Shown one piece after another: positions 53,870 through 64,000 of a DNA stretch of 64,000 nt. A program made the position numbers and the translations under genes. Origin of the DNA: Phymatolithon calcareum (Eukaryota > Rhodophyta > Florideophyceae > Hapalidiales); NCBI GenBank assembly GCA_977006965.1, contig OZ345384.1, forward strand, positions 868,001-932,000. Reading direction: 5' to 3'. The notes below the pieces were generated by a model, which was not told the origin of the DNA, searched no databases, and saw only the letters and a program-made list of their open reading frames with translations. Within the stretch, counting starts at the first letter, position 1. Every line of letters begins with the position of its first letter.

Positions 53870-54906
53870 GTAAAAAGGGTGTGCATTATACGTGTCCCTG
53901 GTGGCTATAAATAGCACAATTTTGCCACGTGTCCAAAAAAGCTTGATCACGGCGCATTTTGCGAAGGTCCCGAAAATCGCTAATGGGGAACAGAATATTT
54001 CATAATTTGGTCGCAAGGACCACTTCCAACACGGCTTTAGCGAAATTACTTTACTTTACATTACTCAATTAGAAAAGTGTTAGAAGATAGCTACGTCCAC
54101 AGTAGAAAAGGCTGTATTTACTTAGACAAACATTTGCTGATATGCAACATTACAGGTCGATTAAGAAGTAATTAATAAAAGTTATTAATCGACCTGTAAT
54201 AGTTTATTCAGAAAGAATAGCGAATAGTATTATAAACAACGAAACTTGTTTTTTTGTTACGTACTGAAAGCTAGTTTTCCAGCGTGCAGCAATTTAGCAT
54301 GGAATTGAGTTCATATTTTGCCAGGTTCTTGCACAGGGTCTCCGGCTGTCATTCTGCTGGAGCACCGAATGTATTCGATATTACTGTCGTGAAGCGATCA
54401 TATAGCAAGAGAAACAATATCTGTAGTACTAAGCCTCGAGATCAGCACGCTCTCCGTCTTTCTGTTCCGCTTGACGGACTCTATCAGATTTTCGCCTTTG
54501 CCATAACCATTTTGACAGACTGAGCGTTCCTCTATGCTTTATTCACTTTGAGAAAGATTATGGACTCAAAAACGAGTAGGAGTCGTGTCTTTCGCTATTG
54601 TCAGTCAAAATTCTTTGCCTATAGACCATAAAAGTCCAACCTCGGCAACAGATCCCACTATAAAATCAAATCCCATGTACCGCGATTGAACCTTTGTAGA
54701 TTCCTTGTGTTTCTCAATCAAACGATCAGCCATAATCAGTGGTGCAGTTAATGCACTTCATTTATCATAATTAAGGCTCCGGCGGAGAGATCCTCAGGTA
54801 TTTCTTCTTCCTCCCACAAAGCCATCATGACTTATGCCAGAGAAGCTCTTGTTGCAATGCTGTTATTTTAGATTTCGACCGGGATTCCATGCACACCTGG
54901 TCGTAA
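53870..54906. other. Gap with one hairpin
   Basis: A 17-base inverted repeat lies at 54150-54166 (attacaggtcgattaa) and 54183-54200 (ttattaatcgacctgtaa). Several short frames exist, none with a domain. No gene is supported. Confidence 0.35.
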
Positions 54907-55450
54907 GGGATCCCTGTTAGCTTGCCTGCAATAGGAATCTTCATTGACCTGCCTTCCTCTTCCTTTTCCTCTACCTTAATTATTTATGCTCTCCTCCACT
55001 TTGTGAAGGGGCCTGTCGCAAACCGTCATAACCCTTGAGATATCAAATATACTTCGTTGCACCACTTTTTTCCTCATCTCTTCCAAAGCACTCTCTGTTT
55101 CTTCAAGGCGATTTCTATGTCTCACCAGGCTTAATACAAGCCATTCCGCTTGATGTTTTCTGCTCATCTTTGGTGGTTCTAGTCGATACAGAAGTTGCAC
55201 TCGGTCCGGCGGTGCTCAGAATATTTTTCGCAAACATTCTTGTAGAACAAGCCCTCTACAGAATCTATTCCCGAGAGCAATCGATTTCTCACTGGAGTAA
55301 CGTGTACCGCATACTCCCATTTCGGGACTATTAGCGACTTGAACATCCTAATACATATCTCTGTTTTGAATCCGCGAACATTAACTCCAAGCTCCAGAAT
55401 CGTATGGATGCATCCTGCAGCATTTCGAGCTCTAGCTATACCGGTGTCAT

Positions 55451-55641
55451 ATCCTCGAGGTCCCGAAGGAGACAAGATGTGGGTTTTTGTAGTCCACTGA
55501 ATCGTGTTACACCAGCAAAAAAATAAAACCCCTCCATAGACAGAATCTAGCCAAAACCTCTTGGTCCTCGGAAAGTTGCCCCGAGCGTCAGCAGTTGCAT
55601 TGGTAACTTTTAAATAAAAATCTACCTTTCTTCTTCTTATT
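55451..55641 (+). mobile_element. LINE C tail insertion 1
   Basis: Starts cctcgaggtcccgaagg and ends aaataaaaatctacctttct plus cttctt. The target duplication is ctataccggtgtc (55436-55448) and ctatagccgtgtc (55642-55654), with two differences. Confidence 0.75.
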
Positions 55642-55654
55642 CTATAGCCGTGTC

Positions 55655-56001
55655 GTACGAAAGACCATATTTCTGAAATATGCTCGCAAACCCATTCCGA
55701 ACTTGCAAGGCGAGCACTCGAAGAACTCTTTACCATGTTTCAGGCGCTGGAAAAGTAAGGACAGCCCGCAACTTGAAATCACAGAGTGTCACAGGACAAG
55801 GGAGTAACTTTCGCCCTCGAGGTCCCGAAGGAGATCAGAGGTGAGTTCTTGTAGTCCACTGAATAGTGTTACACCAACAACAAAAGAAAACCCCTCCATG
55901 GACAGAATCTAGCCAAAAGCTCTGGGCCCTAGGAAAGTTGTCACAAACGTCAGCAGATACGTTGATATCTTTTAAATAAAAATCTACCTTTCTTCTTCTT
56001 T
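55655..56001 (+). mobile_element. LINE C tail insertion 2
   Basis: A longer copy that still encodes the last ORF2 residues (RRALEELFTMFQALEK, stop near 55767), then the 3' UTR and a cttcttcttt tail. The string ccgtgtc occurs before and after it (55648 and 56007), at the same target as insertion 1. Confidence 0.7.
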
Positions 56002-56214
56002 CACACCCGTGTCATCTGCGAAACGCGTATTATTCGTGCTTACCACAAGATACGAAAGACTGCCCGATTGATGTAGCTCTCGCCTCGTCAAGTAAAAAGT
56101 CTGCTTCTGTAGCCCTTTGACCTTAAGAACAAGGAGAAGTTCCGGCGAATCATGAAATGATACACAGCACACTGATACAGAGCCAAGGTATCCGCGTTGA
56201 GATCATCGAGAACA

Positions 56215-57790
56215 TGATCCATATGTTGCGGTTATGGTACGGTTGGTGTCGGATGAAGATGCACTTCGCAAGGTTCTGAAATCTGAAGAAGCATCACTCT
56301 GGATGGCTGCAATGAAAGATGAGTTGCAAGTACTGCAAGATTTGAACTGCTGGGATATCGTGACGCTCCATAGTGGGCAGAATGAACTGCACACGAAGAC
56401 AGTACTCAAGCGAAAAAGGAAAGGAGATGGCACTATCGATAAATACAACGCTCGAATAGTTGTCCGTGGCAACGAGGACGACGATTGCGTCTACAAAACC
56501 TTTGCGCCCGTTGTTGACTTCCGTATGAAGTTTTTTCTAGCTCTTTACGTGCAGCGCGGCTGGGATGTGGATAAAATGGACTTCAGAAATGCATTCCCTC
56601 ATGGAACTATCGAGCGCAAAATCTATGTTGAGCTGCCCCGCTATTTACTCTCCGAGGACGTTAGGAGCGCCAATGTAGGTCGTCTGAATTGCAGTCTCTA
56701 CTGGCTGAGAAAGTCGCCAGGAATTTGGTTCTAATTGCTCTCGTCCAAATTTGAGCCACTTAGAGTTCGCCCACTGAAGACGGCGCCTTTTGTGTACCAC
56801 AAAGAGGATGCATTTATACTGTACTATGTTCACGACCTGCTGACTATAGCGAAGGATCAAAAGCTATCGGAAGAGACCAGGTCAAGTCTGTAGCTTCCGG
56901 CAAACGATCTAAGTACTGTATCTTATTTCCTTGCCACAGATTCTATCTGGATATAGAACGGTTTGATTCTGCGGCAGACGAAAAAAATCAGGCTTCTGCT
57001 GAAGGAAACCGGATTCGTAAGTGCGAGGACGATCTTCACTCCAATTGACGGCGCAGTGGACCTAAGTGGGAAGACTGAGAAGCCAGCACCGCCTGGCATC
57101 ATTTGCCGCTCTGTTTTCGAGAGTTTGCTGTACTTGGTGGTCAGGACACGCCCTGACTTTGTGCGGCTGCAGGTATGATCAGCCGCTACGTGGAATCAAC
57201 AAGTGAGCGGCAAGTGCTCGGAGCTAATCGAGCACTTCGATATCTCTCCTCAACCGGTGATCTGTGCCTGAGGTTATCTCCTGGACATTCTGACCAATTA
57301 ATAGCGTTTGCTGATGCCAGCTGCGGAGGTGAGCCTCGGTTTGTGCGACGATCACGCTCTGGGATATTGATCTAGTACGGTGATGCGCCAATGTACGCTA
57401 CCACTCTCAGCTCTACCGAGGCTGAGTATGTTGCACTGTCGGATGACGTGAGGACTGTTATCTAGCTGCGTCAAGTGCTACAAGAGCTCGGCATCTCAAA
57501 GGTACCAATCGTGGTATATCAGGACAACGTGGGTGGCACGCGCTGCGCTGAAGGTGACGCATCGAGCAAGTTTACGAAGAACAAGCATGTGGATATTCGG
57601 TTTCACTTTGTTCGCGAGAAGATGGAATTCGGGGAAGGTTTGCTCTGAAAGACGCCCAGCGCTGAAAGGCAAAACGATTTCCCCACAAAGGATCTGGGTC
57701 CTCTTGAGCTCACAGCGGCCCTGGAGAAATCTCAGATCCTGACCAAGTCACCGTTTCCATTTGCAGACCACCGTCGCGAGGAGGGTTGTG
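56215..57790 (+). pseudogene. Copia polyprotein remnant (RT and RNase H)
   Basis: The RT part (56234-56734) reads WMAAMKDELQVLQDLNCWDI, ARIVVRGNEDD, KTFAPVVDFRMKFFLALYVQ, MDFRNAFPHG and YVELPRYLL, then a stop after SPGIWF. Further pieces give APFVYHKEDAFILYYVHDLL, in which the usual YVDD is YVHD, so one catalytic Asp is lost. RNase H follows (LIAFADASCGG, STEAEYVALSDDVR, KHVDIRFHFVREKM). Several stops and shifts break the frame. It is unrelated at short range to the Copia element at the right edge. Confidence 0.8.
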
Positions 57791-58149
57791 AGATCAAGTG
57801 CTTCAGGCGCGATCCGGTTCTGCTTCCATTTTATCTCTTGCTACGTCTATAATTTAGTTTATTTGCTTTTTTCTGTTGTAACGTGCAAGCTGGTGAGCCT
57901 TCATCTATGAGTCCGTTGCTCAGGGTATCACTCCTCAAGGCTGCAACGTGGAGCTTGCGATTGCAACACTACTAACGTCTTTTGTGTGTGTATTGATACA
58001 TTGGCTATTAGAATGTTGAATTGAGAGCGTCGCGGCGGCTCTCTGACGGTTGAGTACATGTCACTATCTATAAAGCTTTTGTTTTTCAGTTAAATCTATG
58101 TGAAGTTTAGATACGTTGTCGTAGGAGATTAATCGTGGCCTACCCTTGG
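57791..58149. other. Stretch after Copia remnant, possibly LTR-derived
   Basis: A/T-rich DNA with TATA-like and AATAAA-free sequence. Its position suggests a Copia 3' LTR, but no second LTR is visible for comparison, so the assignment is not supported. Confidence 0.25.
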
Positions 58150-58690
58150 AGTGTGGACTTCAGAAGGGTTCAATTGATATCTTGAAAGTAAAAGGGGGCA
58201 ACAACTTGGAAAATCGCTGCACTGGGCCCTTCTCGTACAGATGAATCAGAGTCGCTTGGTGCCTTGGCAGAGGAAGACATTTGAGTTTCCCACATATTTC
58301 CCACGCTACTAGCATTATTTGGAGGCCTGCTTCTTTGTTCGCGTGCAACATTTCAACTAAAACAGCGCCAGGACATACCGGCTTCCCTTTCGGTGCTCTG
58401 TTGCGAGCTCTGGCAATATGCCGCTTCATAGCCCTGTTGAGAGCAAAAATAAGCAACAGCAAATTCCAGTCTTCTTCCGCCTTACACATGGACAGGGGCT
58501 TGAGAATTTTGTTCACTCCTTTCCGTCGTGATTTTGACTCCATGATCTTGCTTGTGGTATTTGGCGCCTCTCTTGGCCTCATTTCATGTAGGTATCTTTC
58601 AAACTGGTCGCATTTCGCATTTCTCACCTTCTACAATACCAGCATCTTTACCTCCATGAGAGCATCTTTGTCAATTTCGAGTCCAGTTCT
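58150..58690 (-). mobile_element. LINE B-family RT fragment
   Basis: Minus-strand frames read RNAKCDQFERYLHEM, EAPNTTSKIMESKSRRKGVN and FALNRAMKRHIARARNRAPK, then VEMLHANKEAGLQIML, as in LINE B 9463-11577. The NYRPISLL block is replaced by a frame change near 58220. The fragment lies directly upstream of the Tra1/TRRAP region. Confidence 0.8.
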
Positions 58691-60944
58691 CCATTGCCTA
58701 AATGCTGCGTACAAAATCCTCATGCCTCAGCTCCGAAGCCACCTCGTTTCGTACTTTGGTAATTTTCTCTGAACTGTACTCTCTTTCCAAAATAGAAGAA
58801 CGGCGGCACCCTATTGCAGGGCAGATAGCTGTCGAATTCTGGACAAACATATCAGGAAGCCCAATGGAAGCAAAATCTTGTGCAAATGCAGGCTCGAGCG
58901 CATCAAGCACAAGTTCTTCCGCAGGTGCAATCCCACCAGTCCGGTGGGGTGCCTTCTTCTCAAAATCATTCGCACTCCCAAGTTTTTCAATTCAAAGCCT
59001 CTGATGCAAGCGGTTCTTCTCCAAAAACCCCTAATGGGAAGAGAAGAGCAATTGGATCGCATAGAGGCCCGCCTGTGAATAACGGTGGCGGGTGTCATCC
59101 CGGACTTCACAGGGCCAAGACTGTGGGGCGGACGTTTCTCGCCGACAGAGCCGCAACATTCCAGAGTCGCTTCTGCCGTTGTGCATTCGCCTCCGCGGAC
59201 ACCGCTCGAATTTAGCGACGTTGTTATGGCACGGCTTGTGAAAACGCACCCAAGTCTCTATATGGACATCAAGCGAATTACATATTCCTCAGCGAAGAGG
59301 ATGAAACCTCAACAAGAGGAACAACTGCTGCACCTCATTAATGCTTTGCTGCACTGCTATTATCAACTATCTGTTCAGTCAGAAAAGGAAGTACCAGCGT
59401 CCTTGCGATCCGCTCTGGAGGATGTTTCACGACTGTGCTTCGGCACAACCACGAAAGATCTGCAACCTCCACCTGACTTTGAAAAAATTCACCCATGCAT
59501 GGCTCACCAGAAGCCAGTGTTCGAGGTTGAATCGGCTTCGCAAGTATCGCAGGACTTCCCAACTCGTATCGAACTGTTCATCGCGCGATAGCGGCGGTGG
59601 GAGAGCATTTTTCAGCGTCGTCTGGACTGCTTGGGAGCCACTCAAAATCTGGAGACCATGGGCCAACACCTGATTGAAGTTTACGGCTCTGATGTTGAAT
59701 TGTTTGGCCAGTATCTCATGGCAGAAACTGTGAAGATGAGTACCGACTCTCTTACGACTATTGACAACTTCTGTGCTGATTCTGCTGTTGTCCATCGTCA
59801 TTCTGGGACCGCCCGAGGGGTATATCTGCTCGGAAACAATGGAAAGGAATATCGATATATTCTTGAGACCAGCGCCAATGCAACCGTGCAACCAGCGGGA
59901 GAAAGAGCTGGCCAATTATGCCGCCTTCTCAATGCATCATTCTTCTATCGGTATGACAGATCGTGGATCCACCACGTTTGCTCCGGATGTAATCGAATCA
60001 TATCTCGAGCGGCAGGCAGAGAAGCAGGAGTGCTTTCATAATTAGCTAGCATAAATAGCGACCTGCAGTAATCAGAGTACAAGATAATTTAGCAATAAAG
60101 CACAGCCTTGCGAGCCCGACGAAGAGGAGAAAGCTGTTTCTCTCGGTATGAAGATGCACAGCGGCGCAGAACTCGAATTGACTTTCCAAAACTCATTCCT
60201 ACTAGTCATCATTCTCGTCTCGTCTCCTAAGACCATCACACGTCTTCATTGGCGGAGGGCCAGCAAGAGCATGTGGAGGCTCAAGTCCTTACGTTAGACG
60301 ACCCACCCATGGCAGTCAGGCTCATAGCCTCAACAGCGTTTAGCCAGCAAAGGACTCAGCCTAATAGGCAATAGGGCGAAGAGTTAGGTTGCGAAGCGTC
60401 TATTGCGACACCCGTGAGGGCGTATCACAAAGTTTGTCAAGAGAATGTTCCTGAAGCCTGTCTGTTAAATTGGCTTTCGTCGCGAATTGCCACGCCAAAT
60501 CTTATTTTTGCGTTCTGCAAGAAATTCGCCGAGATTATTGGTCCAAGCTCTCTTATTTGCTACGTGCTCGCCGTCGGAGCACGTCTACCGCAAAAATTTT
60601 CTTTCTCTTTGGAGATTGGTTCAATATGCAATTTGCATGTTCGCCCTCTTGTTTCACCTACCACGGGGGTGTCGGAGTGCGATGAGGCTGTACCCTTCCG
60701 TCTTACGCGCAATATGCTCAACTTTTTGGCACCCGTCGGTTTGAGAGGGCCCTTGTTTGGATCGATGCCGGTGATGATGGGAGCTTCGCTCCAATCCTCC
60801 AATCCTGATCTTTTTCGTGTATATCTTGACACTATTCTGCGCCACGACCTCGCTGTTTGTGTGTCACAACGCGGGTCAGTGACTTCGTCCAGGTCACAGG
60901 GCGGTCCAGTCCGCGGGGAAGCAGCAACATTAGAGAAGAGATTA

Positions 60945-60958
60945 CACAGCAGCGTGGA
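60945..60958. repeat. Target duplication of LINE in Tra1/TRRAP, left
   Basis: cacagcagcgtgga, repeated exactly at 61411-61424. Confidence 0.85.
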
Positions 60959-61410
60959 CACGAGAGCCACCGCCGACGGCAAGAATGGATTGAAAAGGAA
61001 GCAGAAACAGAGAGAAAAATTGCCGTCGACACTAAGGAGAAAGTAAGCCGTCTACTCCAAATTCGATCCAGGAAACACCGACTCCTAGCAGTCAAGTGGT
61101 TCTTTGGCCGCTTCCCACCACGAAGAGCAGAGTCTTACATTGAACATTTCAACGAGGTCGCGGAAGAGAATCTGAAAACTCTACAACGAAATTTAGCAAG
61201 TCCAAGAGCAGAAGAATCTTGGGAAGAAGGGACGAAAACGGCGATTGACAAACTTCTGGCCTTGGAGATCCATATGATAGAAGAAATGATAGTGTAATGT
61301 GACCTGATTGGGTAATGAGATGGCAGTATGAACGGGAAGCTGCTCTGTTGTTGGTGAATACCGGCGTTGAGGGCTTCTAAAATAAAACCTACAATTTCCT
61401 CCCCCCCCGC
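60959..61410 (+). mobile_element. 5'-truncated LINE D inserted in the Tra1/TRRAP FATC region
   Basis: The 452-base insertion encodes the C-terminal end of a LINE ORF2 (VSRLLQIRSRKHRLLAVKWF, FGRFPPRRAE), with stop at 61297. It resembles the LINE A and C endings (HRQLALQYVCGRFPQ, HRTLAIKWLFGMFPP) but is a separate family. A 3' UTR of about 110 bases ends in a C-rich tract (cctcccccccccgc). An exact 14-base duplication flanks it. Confidence 0.88.
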
Positions 61411-61424
61411 CACAGCAGCGTGGA
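61411..61424. repeat. Target duplication of LINE in Tra1/TRRAP, right
   Basis: cacagcagcgtgga, exact copy of 60945-60958. Confidence 0.85.
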
Positions 61425-61599
61425 GAATACATTGCAGAGGTTAGACTCTGCGTTTGCTCTACAGGAAGGGTTCAATCGGGATGATGTCACTGCAGTTACT
61501 CTCTGGTCTCATGGGAATAATGCTCTGATTGAACGCGCTGAGAAGGCGAAGGACCTTGCTAAAGTAGATTCAAGTTGGCAAGCATGGTTCTAAGTGCGT

Positions 61600-62853
61600 A
61601 ACTTAAAGCGTAGCTCGAAATAATAGCGAAGTAGAGATAAGCTTATGACTTTCTTTTATATCCGTAAAAGCAACTCGAAAAGTGTCCTCAGTGTCCAGGA
61701 ACTGAATGATGGGTTCAGCTCTCAAATGAGACGACGGCAGATGCCGGACATCCATGCAACTTGTCTAGGCAGAAAATCCAAGAAGGATGTAGTGCTTTCG
61801 GCAAGATATCTTACAACTCGCTTGCTCAGAAAATCCGATGGGATGTAGGGACTTTGGCAAGGTGCGCCAATGCTGTTGGGACAGAAACTCTGTAGGGATG
61901 AATTGACATCGGCAGGAGTGGTCCAGTCCCATGGTAAGCAATGGATGGTTGCTCGGTAGTGTGAATGCGTTTCTGACTTTCACTGAAAGAGAAAGTTTAT
62001 CATTAGATATCCTTGGGGATTGGTTTGTGGTTCGTAAAGTTGGTGGTGGTGGCTTCCTCGAGAATAGGGAATAGGGAGTCTCTAGGTCACTCCATTTACA
62101 TATGACGGTTTAGCTGCATTCTCGCAAGGTATCCGAAGTGTCAGCGCTCGGCGCAGTGCGTTTCACACCGTCAGTGATCCGCCTTTCTTGTATCGCAGTC
62201 GGTCGACATTGCTGACAGGTAACGGTACTTCCATTCGACTGTCGGTCCCCAACGGATTGAAAACCTCGCTCTCAGTGACTAGCGAGACAAATAGAAAAGG
62301 CGAGGAGACTGAGAGCCAAAAGTTTGGAAGGACAGCCAGTCGAAAAATCATATGCTAAAACGTTTTCGAGCTCGGAAACGTGGAGTGGGGCATGAAATTT
62401 CTTCGAAATGCAGAGTGAAAATCCCTGGAGCGAAAATCTCTATTAGGAAAATTCCATCACAAGGATATCTCCGAAATTCGAAAAGGTCGCCCATCGAATC
62501 CTCGGAACTGGAGGCCAATACTAGGGCTGCCATATATGAGGAAGGAAGCTCATCCGGCAAGAACGTCGGTTCAACGGAACACAATTTGGCTTTGAGCCAA
62601 AGATGGCCACAGAATTGATCCTACTATGGCAGAGGACAGCAATTCTGAAAGGCCAGAAAAACGTTGCCGTCTTCAATCTAAAAGTGACATAGAAAATAAT
62701 CCAGACGGTGAGCTTTCTGAATGACGATAACTTGCGTAAAATGATACAAGTCCGGCAATGAAATTTTGCTCACTGCCGTACATCTACTTCACATTGGAGG
62801 CCGCAATGAGACAGCCCTAACCGCTCTGACAGGATGAGATGCAAGCACGTCAA
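61600..62853. other. Gap between Tra1/TRRAP end and Copia LTR
   Basis: Short frames on both strands (for example 62352-62618 plus) show no domain. I see no supported gene or repeat. Confidence 0.3.
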
Positions 62854-63289
62854 TGTTGTATGGAGGTTTGGTTGTTGATGGTTGAGATGGTTGAGATGGT
62901 TGAGGTGGTTGAGATGGTTGAGATGGTTGAGATGGTTGGGTTGGTTGTGAGATGTTCCTTGGTTTATTGAGTCGGGGCTTCAGATCCGGGTCTTATATAG
63001 GCCTCAGATTGAGGTATGATAAGACTTCTGATGCTCACTGCACTACTAACTGTGATTGATTCAATCAACTAAAAGATTGAATTGTCGACTGTGATTGATT
63101 CAATCAACAAAATGATTGAATTACTGACAATAACAAGATCAATCAAGAAATTGATTGAACTGCTACATTGTCAGTAAAGATGAAAAAACATGGATTGATT
63201 CTATCATAACATATGAGAAATGGTTAGAGACTTATGAGAAAGGATAATGTGTACTGCGATAAGAGCTCCAAGCAGTCACATTTCCAACA
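62854..63289 (-). repeat. Copia 3' LTR (probable)
   Basis: On the minus strand the LTR starts TGTTGGAAATGTGACTGC directly after a purine tract CGAGGGGGAG (complement of 63290-63299). The far end is placed at a TGTTG at 62854, giving a TG...CA unit of about 436 bases; this end is less sure. It contains a TATA box (CTATATAAGACCCGG, complement near 62983-62998), an array of gattgattcaatcaa palindromes (63050-63165) and a ggttgagat minisatellite. Confidence 0.6.
62868..62950. repeat. 9-bp minisatellite (GGTTGAGAT)n
   Basis: About eight units of ggttgagat with small variants (ggttgaggt, ggttgggtt). Confidence 0.85.
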
Positions 63290-64000
63290 CTCCCCCTCGA
63301 TCGAAGAAGCTTACGAACGTGCAGGATGCAACCCCATCTTTTTCGCGAACTCGGATACCTTGATTCGACTTAGGGGTTTCGTAAGTGCATCAGCGACCAT
63401 GCACTCCGTCGGACAGTACTTGAATTCCACTTTCTCGGTTGCCACAGCTTCGCGAACATAGTGGTATTGAATATCAATATGTTTGTTTCGTTGGGTAATT
63501 GCCTCGTTCTGAGTGGATGATATAGCGCCTTGGTTTTCCGAGAAGATGAGGATGCGAGATGGCTTGCTGAAACCAAGTATGTCGGAAACCAATCGCGAAA
63601 GCCAGACTGCTTCTTTCGCGGCGGCACATGCTGCAATGTATTCAGCCTCACATGACGATGTCGCGACAATGGTTTGCTTCTTGGATCGCCAGCTAATTGC
63701 TCCCCCTGCAAGCATGAAGACATATCCACTTGTCGACTTGCGAGTTTCTTGACAGCCTGCCCAGTCGGAGTCGCTATACCCCACTGGAGTCAAACTTCTG
63801 TCTTTGCCAAATAGAATCCCATGATCACGAGTTCCGGCGATGTAACGTAAAGCACGCTTAACAGCCGTCCAATGGATTTGCAGTGGATTCTCACAGAAGG
63901 AAGAGAGTTTACCGACAGCATCCGAGATATCCGGCCGACTTCCAACCGTCAGATACATAACGCTTCCAATTGCAGGTCGATACGGAACCTCAGATGAAAC
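63290..64000 (-). mobile_element. Copia LTR retrotransposon, 3' part, runs off right edge
   Basis: Pol end plus polypurine tract plus LTR, on the minus strand. The rest of the element lies outside the window. Confidence 0.88.
63311..64000 (-). CDS. Copia Pol C-terminus (end of RT, RNase H), partial
   Basis: The frame is open to the window edge, with YRPAIGSVMYLTVGSRPDIS at the start; the ATG at 63958 is internal. RNase H motifs are present: VGYSDSDWAGCQETRKSTSG (first Asp), SCEAEYIAACAAAKEAVW (Glu), a second acidic site at IFSENQGAISST (Glu in place of the usual Asp) and KHIDIQYHYVREAV with the last Asp. The stop is at 63311, 12 bases before the purine tract. No lesion is seen. The D-to-E change in SENQGA is conservative and may be natural. 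The element could be intact. Confidence 0.88.
   Translation of the reverse strand, partial: VSSEVPYRPAIGSVMYLTVGSRPDISDAVGKLSSFCENPLQIHWTAVKRALRYIAGTRDHGILFGKDRSLTPVGYSDSDWAGCQETRKSTSGYVFMLAGGAISWRSKKQTIVATSSCEAEYIAACAAAKEAVWLSRLVSDILGFSKPSRILIFSENQGAISSTQNEAITQRNKHIDIQYHYVREAVATEKVEFKYCPTECMVADALTKPLSRIKVSEFAKKMGLHPARS

Larger units (their letters stand above)
54907..56150 (-). mobile_element. LINE B-family remnant holding two nested LINE C tails
   Basis: Plus-strand text from 54907 (ggatccctgttagcttgcct) matches LINE B from 9719 onward. Coding traces include IARARNAAGCIHTILELGVN and KSLIVPKWEYAVHVTP. Homology breaks at 55450 and resumes at 56002, where LINE B continues (gtcatctgcg, then ttcgtgcttaccacaagata). 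Between them lie two independent LINE C 3' ends. Confidence 0.82.
59085..61593 (+). pseudogene. TRRAP/TRA1-like: Tra1/TRRAP-like gene, C-terminal region (FAT end, kinase-like domain, FATC)
   Basis: The protein is a giant scaffold of SAGA/NuA4-type histone acetyltransferase complexes in the nucleus and has an inactive PI3-kinase-like domain. Three segments identify it. At 59085-59870: HPSLYMDIKRITYSS, DFPTRIELFIAR, RRWESIFQRRLD, then the kinase-like start RGVYLLGNNGKEYRYILETS. At 60414-60958: PFRLTRNMLNFLAPVGLRGP and SSNPDLFRVYLDTILRHDLA. At 61425-61593: VTLWSHGNNALIERAEKAKD and the end KVDSSWQAWF, a typical FATC terminus in this family. Lesions are a TAG at 59589-59591 in place of a sense codon, a probable frame change near 59900-60000, and an unclear stretch at 60042-60413 that may be an intron or decay. 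A LINE fragment occupies 60959-61410. A plus-strand Q-rich part at 58850-59080 may be more of the gene. It may be a second, dying copy. Confidence 0.72.

Noticed and set aside
55436-56013. LINE C as a strictly site-specific element
   Set aside because: Other tails at 6666, 8574 and 37491 lie in unrelated sequence, so the double hit is at most a preference.
57791-58149. 3' LTR of the Copia remnant
   Set aside because: No second LTR, no clear TG/CA border and no purine tract could be shown.
60414-61046. A separate 210-aa gene with a Lys/Arg-rich tail
   Set aside because: The tail (after 60958) is LINE sequence read in the Tra1/TRRAP frame; the 14-bp duplication shows an insertion junction.
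1-64000. CRISPR array, bacterial operons or phage modules
   Set aside because: No regularly spaced direct repeats, no ribosome binding sites before ORFs, and all large frames are eukaryotic transposable elements.

Overview
The window looks like gene-poor, transposon-dense DNA from a eukaryotic nuclear genome. No bacterial or phage gene order is present. Nearly every long open frame belongs to a eukaryotic mobile element: endonuclease/RT non-LTR retrotransposons (LINEs), a chromovirus-type Gypsy element, Copia pieces, and pogo/Tigger, hAT and piggyBac DNA transposons. The only recognisable host genes are a Tra1/TRRAP-like C-terminus, a decayed STAND/NB-ARC-like ATPase and a small secreted Cys/Ala-rich protein. 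The style of the chromovirus integrase, the piggyBac proteins and the STAND remnant recalls oomycetes as I remember them. The species is an inference with low confidence; another TE-rich protist or an invertebrate is possible.

Layout. 1-3160: LINE A, broken, entering from the left edge. 3298-5350: pogo/Tigger element with TA duplication. 5478-9330: hAT fragment, repeat R1, a second LINE A copy split by a tRNA-derived SINE, and a LINE C 3' end. 9387-13673: essentially full-length LINE B with a 12-bp target duplication. 14213-14623: the Cys/Ala-rich secreted protein gene. 14624-17460: mostly non-coding, with two hairpin structures. 17471-18778: decayed Tigger-like element. 18843-20363 and 32748-34234: two inverted copies of a TTAA-flanked element carrying a conserved 160-aa ORF. 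20360-26750: a second TTAA-type element holding a young Gypsy element (21258-26723, LTRs that read identical). 27648-29995: hAT element with a perfect 8-bp duplication, inserted in a second copy of R1. 35000-42500: LINE X and LINE C, with an internally deleted piggyBac element. 42933-47461: two piggyBac elements joined at one CTAG. 49930-51400: STAND ATPase pseudogene. 54907-57790: LINE B remnant holding two nested LINE C tails, followed by a Copia remnant. 58150-61593: LINE fragment and the Tra1/TRRAP C-terminal region, whose FATC end is split by a LINE. 62854-64000: Copia 3' LTR and pol end, running off the right edge.

The most useful signal is the stack of datable insertions. Many elements have visible target duplications and several have an uninterrupted paralogous site in the same window, so order and mechanism can be read directly. 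Highlights are piggyBac-type elements that duplicate CTAG rather than TTAA (shown by a host LINE reading frame), the LINE inside the Tra1/TRRAP FATC region, the repeated TTAA element with a conserved ORF of unknown function, and the young chromovirus without a usual tRNA-type primer site.
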